Of a stretch of DNA of 64,000 nucleotides, positions 59,154 to 64,000 are shown in pieces. The stretch comes from Ancylobacter gelatini (GTDB taxonomy: Bacteria; Pseudomonadota; Alphaproteobacteria; Rhizobiales; Xanthobacteraceae). Location of the stretch: positions 246,308 through 310,307 of the forward strand of contig NZ_JAKVIL010000006.1 in assembly GCF_022601675.1 (NCBI RefSeq), given 5' to 3'. A model generated the notes under the pieces. That model saw nothing but the letters and a program-made list of their open reading frames with translations. It was not told the DNA's origin and did no database searches. The position numbers were made by a program, and so were the translations under genes. Within the stretch, counting starts at the first letter, position 1. Every line of letters begins with the position of its first letter.

Positions 59154-59621
59154 ATGCGTGCTGTGAAGCTTGTTGCCGTCGGTTTGATCGGTGTGTCCCT
59201 GGCGGGCTGCCAGACCGCGCAGGACAATCCGAACACGGTTGGCGGTGCCGCGATCGGCGCGCTGGCGGGCGGTGTCATCGGCCAGCTTGCGGGCGGCAAT
59301 ACCGGCGCGACGCTGGCGGGTGCGGCGATCGGCGGCCTTATCGGCGGCGCCATCGGCAACTCGCTCGACGCGCAGGACCGCGCCCGCGCCCAGCAGGCGC
59401 AGATGCAGGCGCTGGAATATGGCAACCCCGGTGCGCCGGTGAGCTGGCGCGGCGAGAGCGGAGCCTATGGCACCATCGTGCCCGGCCCGACCTATGCGCG
59501 CGGCGGTTCGCCGCGGTGCCGCGAATTCACCCACACCATCTATATCGACGGCCAGCCGCAGACCGCGCGCGGCACCGCCTGCCGCAACCCGGACGGCACC
59601 TGGGCGCCGGTCGCCGGCTGA
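59154..59621 (+). CDS. Glycine-zipper outer-membrane lipoprotein
   Basis: The 155-residue product has a signal peptide ending in lipobox LAGC (residues 16-19). A Gly-zipper with two GG-rich passes follows (GGAAIGALAGGVIGQLAGGN, AIGGLIGGAIGNSLD), then a C-terminal SPRCREFTHTIYIDGQ. This is the RT0821/17-kDa surface antigen type. It is followed by a strong terminator. An envelope role is inferred. Confidence 0.8.
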   Translation: MRAVKLVAVGLIGVSLAGCQTAQDNPNTVGGAAIGALAGGVIGQLAGGNTGATLAGAAIGGLIGGAIGNSLDAQDRARAQQAQMQALEYGNPGAPVSWRGESGAYGTIVPGPTYARGGSPRCREFTHTIYIDGQPQTARGTACRNPDGTWAPVAG

Positions 59622-59641
59622 CGCGGCATCGACGCATGATC

Positions 59642-59688
59642 AAAGGGCATCCGCGACGTGGAATGGACGTCGCGGATGCCTTTCTTTT
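59642..59688 (+). terminator. Strong intrinsic terminator after the lipoprotein gene
   Basis: GCATCCGCGACGT (59647-59659) pairs with ACGTCGCGGATGC (59667-59679), 13 bp with a 7-nt loop; AAAGG and CCTTT extend the stem with one bulge. A TTTCTTTT tail follows. Confidence 0.8.
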
Positions 59689-59806
59689 GCCCATGGCCGC
59701 TCCGGCTCCACTCGCGTGACTGTGAGGCTGCGGCGATGGGACCGAGGTTGTTACGGATTGGCGTCGGGCCGAAGGTCGGGTACCTCAGCGCATTAGAGGA
59801 ACCCTA

Positions 59807-60925
59807 ATGTTGCTGTGGACCGCCATTTCGCTGATGACCGGGGCCGCGATTCTCGCGGTGCTCTGGCCCTTGCGCAGCCGTGACGCCGAGGTGGGCAGCG
59901 CCGTCGAGGCGGATATCGCGGTCTATCGCGACCAACTCGCCGAGATCGAGCGCGACCGCGCGAACGGGCTGATCGGCGAGGCCGAGGGCGAGGCGGCGCG
60001 CGCCGAACTCGGCCGCCGCATCCTGCGCGTCGCCGGCGAGGCCGAATTGCTGCGCCCGCAGCGCAGCGATTTCCACCGCCGCACGGTCGCGGTCATCGCG
60101 CTGGTTCTGCTGCCGGTGGCGGCGGGGGCGACCTATCTCGCGCTCGGTTCGCCGCAACTCGGTGGCCAGCCGCTGGCCGCGCGGCTCGAAGGTGCCCCCC
60201 AGCAGAACGATGTGGCGATCCTGATCCGCAAGGTCGAGACGCATCTGGAAGCCAACCCGCAGGACGGGCGCGGCTATGAGGTGGTCGCGCCGATCTATAT
60301 GCGCATAGGCCGCGTCGACGACGCGGTGCGCGCCTGGGGCAATGCCATCCGCCTGCTCGGCTCCAGCCCGCAGCGCCAGACCGGGCTCGGCGAGGCGCTG
60401 CTCTCCCAGTCGGGCGGCGTCGTCACTGCCGACGCCAAGGCCGCGTTCCAGCAGGCGCTGGCGGATGATCCCTCCGATCCCAAGGCGCGCTATTATCTCG
60501 GCCTCGCCGCCGAACAGGACGGCAAGCCGCAGGAGGCCGCCGTGATCTGGACCCGGCTGGCGGCCGAATCCCCCGCCGACGCACCCTGGCAGCCGCTGCT
60601 GCGTACGGCGCTCGCCCGTGTCGGGGCCGAGCCGCCCCCGCCGGCTTCCGGCCCGAGCGCGGCCGATGTTGCCGCCGCGCAGGCCATGAGCCCGGAACAG
60701 CGCGCCACCATGGTGCGCGGCATGGTCGAAGGGCTGGAGCAGCGCCTCGCGCAGGACGGCAACGATATTGACGGCTGGCTGCGCCTGATGCGCGCCTGGA
60801 GCGTTCTGGGCGACACCGCCAAGGCCAAGGCTGCGGCCGGCGATGCGCGCGCGCAATTCGCCAAGGACGACGGCGCGCTGGGCCGCATCGACGCGCTGTC
60901 GCGCGAGCTCGGGCTCGGGAGCTGA
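59807..60925 (+). CDS. ccmI: Cytochrome c biogenesis protein CcmI (CycH)
   Basis: The 372-residue protein has two N-terminal TM segments ([40 protein letters not shown]) with a cytoplasmic helix between ([20 protein letters not shown]). A periplasmic TPR domain follows. CcmI holds apocytochrome c for heme attachment. It is first in the ccmI-E-F-H operon. Confidence 0.9.
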   Translation: MLLWTAISLMTGAAILAVLWPLRSRDAEVGSAVEADIAVYRDQLAEIERDRANGLIGEAEGEAARAELGRRILRVAGEAELLRPQRSDFHRRTVAVIALVLLPVAAGATYLALGSPQLGGQPLAARLEGAPQQNDVAILIRKVETHLEANPQDGRGYEVVAPIYMRIGRVDDAVRAWGNAIRLLGSSPQRQTGLGEALLSQSGGVVTADAKAAFQQALADDPSDPKARYYLGLAAEQDGKPQEAAVIWTRLAAESPADAPWQPLLRTALARVGAEPPPPASGPSAADVAAAQAMSPEQRATMVRGMVEGLEQRLAQDGNDIDGWLRLMRAWSVLGDTAKAKAAAGDARAQFAKDDGALGRIDALSRELGLGS

Positions 60926-60929
60926 CATC

Positions 60930-61376
60930 ATGACGCGCAAGAAACGTCGCCTCGTCCTCATCACCAGCGCGCTCGCCGTGCTCGGCGTCGCCGCCGGGCT
61001 GGTGCTCTACGCGCTCAACGACACCATTGTCTTCTTCCGCTCTCCCAGCGAGATCGCCGCCGAGGGCACGGCGCCGGGCTCGCGGCTGCGGCTCGGCGGG
61101 CTGGTGAAGGAAGGCAGCGTGGTGAAGCAGGACAATGCCCATGTCCGCTTCGTCGTCACCGATGGCGGGGCGGACATGGCGGTGGCCTATGCCGGCCTGC
61201 TGCCGGACCTGTTCCGCGAAGGGCAGGGCATCATCGCCGAGGGAGTGCTGGAGCCGGATGGCAGCTTCCGCGCCGACAGCGTGCTCGCCAAGCACGATGA
61301 GAACTACATGCCCAAGGAAGTCGCCGATGCGCTGAAGAAGCAGGGCGTCTGGCAGGAAGGGAGCGCGACGCGATGA
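60930..61376 (+). CDS. ccmE: Heme chaperone CcmE (CycJ)
   Basis: I use ATG 60930 (148 residues). A TM anchor ([20 protein letters not shown]) is followed by an OB-fold with the heme-binding [10 protein letters not shown] (His122 and Tyr126). It receives heme from CcmC/D and passes it to CcmF/H. It is 4 bp from ccmI. All catalytic residues are present. Confidence 0.9.
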   Translation: MTRKKRRLVLITSALAVLGVAAGLVLYALNDTIVFFRSPSEIAAEGTAPGSRLRLGGLVKEGSVVKQDNAHVRFVVTDGGADMAVAYAGLLPDLFREGQGIIAEGVLEPDGSFRADSVLAKHDENYMPKEVADALKKQGVWQEGSATR

Positions 61377-61455
61377 CGGCTGCCATCGGGGTCACGCCTT
61401 CGCACGTTCGTGCCTGTCGGGAGCGGATCCGCGGCTTGAAGGGAAGGGCGCGCGC

Positions 61456-63450
61456 ATGAACCCCGAAATCGGCCATTACGCACTCGTCCTCGCGCTCGGG
61501 CTGGCGCTGCTGCAGACGGTGATCCCGATCTGGGGGGCAAAGGTCGGCGACGCGGCGCTGATGCGCACCGGTTCCTCGCTGGCGCTGGCCTTCTGCGGCT
61601 TCGTCATGCTCGCCTTCGCCGTGCTGACGGTCGCCTATGTGCAGTCCGACTTCTCGGTGCAGAACGTGGTCGAGAACTCGCATTCGCTGAAGCCGCTGCT
61701 CTATCGCATCACCGGCGTGTGGGGGAACCATGAGGGTTCCATGCTGCTCTGGGTGCTGGTGCTCGCCATTTTCGGGGCGATGGTGGCGCTGTTCAGCGGC
61801 AATCTGCCGGCGACGCTGCGCGCCAATGTGCTGGGCGTGCAGGGCTCGGTGGGGGCGGCGTTCCTGCTGTTCATCCTTTTGACCTCCAACCCGTTCCTGC
61901 GGGTGGTGCCGGCGCCGGCCGAAGGGCAGGACCTCAACCCGATCCTGCAGGATATCGGCCTCGCCATCCATCCGCCGCTGCTCTATCTCGGCTATGTCGG
62001 CTTCTCCGTGACCTTCTCCTTCGCGGTGGCTGCGCTGATCGACGGGCGCATCGATGCCGCCTGGGCGCGCTGGGTGCGGCCCTGGGCGCTGGCGGCGTGG
62101 GCGTTTCTGACGGTGGGCATCGCCATGGGCTCCTACTGGGCCTATTACGAGCTTGGCTGGGGCGGCTGGTGGTTCTGGGACCCGGTGGAGAACGCCTCGC
62201 TGATGCCGTGGTTCGCCGGCACCGCGCTGATCCATTCCGCCGTGGTGATGGAAAAGCGCGACGCGCTGAAAGTGTGGACGGTGCTGCTCGCCATCCTCGC
62301 CTTCTCGCTGTCGCTGCTCGGCACCTTCCTGGTGCGCTCGGGCGTGCTGACCTCGGTGCATGCCTTCGCCACCGACCCGACGCGCGGCGTGTTCATCCTC
62401 GCCATCCTCATCCTCTTCATCGGCGGCTCGCTGGCGCTGTTCGCCCTGCGCGCCCCGCTGCTGAGGCAGGGCGGCATCTTCGCGCCGATCTCGCGCGAGG
62501 GCGCGCTGGTGCTGAACAATCTGCTGCTCACCGCCTCGGCGGCGGCGGTGTTCATCGGCACGCTCTACCCGCTGGCGCTGGAGGCGTGGGACGGCTCCAA
62601 GATCACGGTGGGAGCGCCCTATTTCAATCTCACGGTCGGTGCGCTGATGCTGCCGGTGGTGTTCGCCATGCCGTTCGGCCCGATGCTGGCCTGGAAGCGC
62701 GGCGATCTCGCCGGGGCGGCCCAGCGGCTGATGACGGCGTTCGGCCTCGCCATACTGGCGGGCGCGATCGGGCTTTATCTCCATGGCGGCGGGCCGGCGC
62801 TGGCGCCGCTCGGCGTCGGGCTGTCGGTGTTCGTCATCATCGGCGCCATCGTCGACATCGCCGAGCGCGGCGCGGTCGGGCGCGTGCCGCTCGCGACCTC
62901 CTGGGCGCGGCTGCGCGGCCTGCCGCGCGCCAGCTACGGCGCGGCGCTGGCCCATGCCGGCGTCGGCATCTGCCTGCTCGGCATCGTCGCCGAGACCAGC
63001 TGGAACTCCGAGCGCATCGCCGGGGTCAAGCTCGGCGAGAGCTTCGAGGTCGGGGGCTACGAGCTTACGCTCGCGCGCGTCGAGCCCCGCAACGGCCCGA
63101 ATTACCGCGATCTCGTCGGCGTGTTCGCGGTCCGGCATGGCGGGGTCGACGAGGGCACGATCGAATCCGCCAAGCGCCTGTTCACCGCCCGCAACATGCC
63201 GACCACCGAAGCCGGCATCCGCACCATGTGGTTCAGCCAGCTTTATGTGAGCCTCGGCGAGGAGTTGCCGAACGGGGCGATCGGCGTGCGCGCCTATTGG
63301 AAGCCGCTGGTGACGCTGATCTGGATCGGCTCGGTGATCATGGCGTTCGGCGGGGCACTGTCGCTGTCCGACCGGCGGCTGCGCGTGGGCGCGCCGCGCC
63401 CGGCGAAGAAGCCGCGGGTGATCGAGCCCAAAATGGCGGCGGCGGAATGA
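61456..63450 (+). CDS. ccmF: Heme lyase CcmF (CycK)
   Basis: The 664-residue protein has about 15 TM helices. The heme-handling WWD domain is clear: [20 protein letters not shown]. Conserved His residues lie in the loops. With CcmH and CcmI it attaches heme to apocytochrome. The start at ATG 61456 leads [20 protein letters not shown]. It overlaps ccmH by 4 bp. Confidence 0.9.
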   Translation: MNPEIGHYALVLALGLALLQTVIPIWGAKVGDAALMRTGSSLALAFCGFVMLAFAVLTVAYVQSDFSVQNVVENSHSLKPLLYRITGVWGNHEGSMLLWVLVLAIFGAMVALFSGNLPATLRANVLGVQGSVGAAFLLFILLTSNPFLRVVPAPAEGQDLNPILQDIGLAIHPPLLYLGYVGFSVTFSFAVAALIDGRIDAAWARWVRPWALAAWAFLTVGIAMGSYWAYYELGWGGWWFWDPVENASLMPWFAGTALIHSAVVMEKRDALKVWTVLLAILAFSLSLLGTFLVRSGVLTSVHAFATDPTRGVFILAILILFIGGSLALFALRAPLLRQGGIFAPISREGALVLNNLLLTASAAAVFIGTLYPLALEAWDGSKITVGAPYFNLTVGALMLPVVFAMPFGPMLAWKRGDLAGAAQRLMTAFGLAILAGAIGLYLHGGGPALAPLGVGLSVFVIIGAIVDIAERGAVGRVPLATSWARLRGLPRASYGAALAHAGVGICLLGIVAETSWNSERIAGVKLGESFEVGGYELTLARVEPRNGPNYRDLVGVFAVRHGGVDEGTIESAKRLFTARNMPTTEAGIRTMWFSQLYVSLGEELPNGAIGVRAYWKPLVTLIWIGSVIMAFGGALSLSDRRLRVGAPRPAKKPRVIEPKMAAAE

Positions 63451-63938
63451 GCGGCTGGCGCACCCTCGCGGCGGGGCTGATGCTCGCGCTGGCGCTCGCG
63501 GCGCCCGCCCATGCGGTGCAGCCCGACGAGGTTCTGGCCGATCCCGCCCAGGAAGCGCGGGCACGGACGCTGTCCAAGGAACTGCGCTGCATGGTGTGCC
63601 AGAATCAGTCGATCGACGATTCCGACGCGCCGCTGGCCAAGGACCTGCGCCTTCTGGTGCGCGAGCGCATCGAGGCCGGCGATAGCGACCGCCAGGTGCT
63701 CGACTATCTGGTCGCGCGCTATGGCGAGTTCGTGCTGCTGCGCCCGAGCCTCCACGGCGCCAATCTCCTGCTGTGGGGCGGCCCGTTCCTGATCCTGTTT
63801 GGTGGCGCGCTCGCGCTTTATCTGCGCGGGCGGCGCCGCGAGGTTGTCGCCGGGCCGGCTGCGCGGCTGAGCGTGGAAGAAGAGGCGAAGCTGCGGCAAC
63901 TCATGGGCGAAAAGCCGGACGACGTTACCAAACTGTAA
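63447..63938 (+). CDS. ccmH: Cytochrome c biogenesis protein CcmH (CycL)
   Basis: The 163-residue protein has a signal peptide, the thioredox motif [11 protein letters not shown] (Cys48 and Cys51) and a C-terminal TM ([20 protein letters not shown]). It keeps apocytochrome Cys reduced. It is last in the ccm operon and overlaps ccmF as ATGA. Confidence 0.9.
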   Translation: MSGWRTLAAGLMLALALAAPAHAVQPDEVLADPAQEARARTLSKELRCMVCQNQSIDDSDAPLAKDLRLLVRERIEAGDSDRQVLDYLVARYGEFVLLRPSLHGANLLLWGGPFLILFGGALALYLRGRRREVVAGPAARLSVEEEAKLRQLMGEKPDDVTKL

Positions 63939-63989
63939 TACCGGCTCCAGATTGCGTTAAGGCTGGGTTTTCTAGGTTGGGGATCGAAC

Positions 63990-64000
63990 ATGGCCGCCAT
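63990..64000 (+). CDS. Possible start of the next gene, cut by the window edge
   Basis: An ATG at 63990 (ATGGCCGCCAT) lies 52 bp after ccmH. In several rhizobia a DegP-type protease gene follows the ccm operon, but just three codons are visible, so no product can be named. Confidence 0.2.

Noticed and set aside
61231..63564. A long leftward open frame opposite ccmF (about 777 codons)
   Set aside because: It is antisense to a clear CcmF gene and has a low-complexity Arg/His/Gln composition.

Overview
The window looks like a chromosomal segment of a GC-rich alphaproteobacterium. Hyphomicrobiales, perhaps Xanthobacteraceae-like, is my inference. It rests on the GC-rich codon use, DUF5330/DUF1491/DUF2336 genes, a FeuP/FeuQ-like two-component pair next to a ccmI-ccmE-ccmF-ccmH operon, and a Rhodobacter-type gene transfer agent (GTA) cluster.

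Region 1 (1 to about 24.2 kb) is a podovirus-like, T7/BPP-1-style prophage that runs off the left edge. Leftward late genes, read right to left, are small terminase, large terminase, a GNAT-like protein, a small virion protein, portal, a Bbp19-like protein, scaffold, capsid, a small protein, tail tubular A, tail tubular B and two or three internal virion proteins. One of these carries an M15 peptidase domain and one a putative PBECR nuclease domain. Leftward replication genes follow (AAA helicase, TOPRIM primase, HTH regulators). A divergent Cro/repressor switch sits near 21.1 kb with two pairs of 13-bp operators, and a rightward operon of translationally coupled genes ends in a tyrosine integrase. 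A cluster of 8-bp iteron-like repeats lies between packaging and replication genes, and a membrane-protein cargo gene interrupts the early region. No lysis genes are visible, so they are probably off the left edge.

Region 2 (about 24.2 to 27.5 kb) is an AT-rich accessory island. An sce7726-type nuclease-like gene converges, with a 4-bp 3' overlap, on a leftward operon encoding a two-TM protein, an ImmA/IrrE metallopeptidase and a beta-family protein. This is the best candidate for an undescribed defence or stress module.

Region 3 (about 27.5 to 33.4 kb) is host chromosome: small rhizobial hypothetical proteins, DUF2336, DUF1491, a peptidoglycan-binding protein, DUF5330, and an FMN reductase with its TetR regulator.

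Region 4 (about 33.4 to 56.9 kb) is an apparently intact GTA cluster: g1 to g15 in order, then head-spike-like proteins, fibre, acyltransferase, endolysin and an overlapping spanin pair. It has unusual insertions: a gpV-like OB-fold gene plus an unknown gene and a terminator between g2 and g3, two host genes on the opposite strand between g5 and g6, and three separate intergenic expansions of GC-rich repeats. A promoter with an operator-like palindrome and a terminator hairpin precede g1.

Region 5 (57 to 64 kb) is host chromosome: FeuP/FeuQ-like regulators, a glycine-zipper lipoprotein and the cytochrome c maturation operon ccmI-ccmE-ccmF-ccmH. No rRNA, tRNA, CRISPR array or insertion sequence was recognised.
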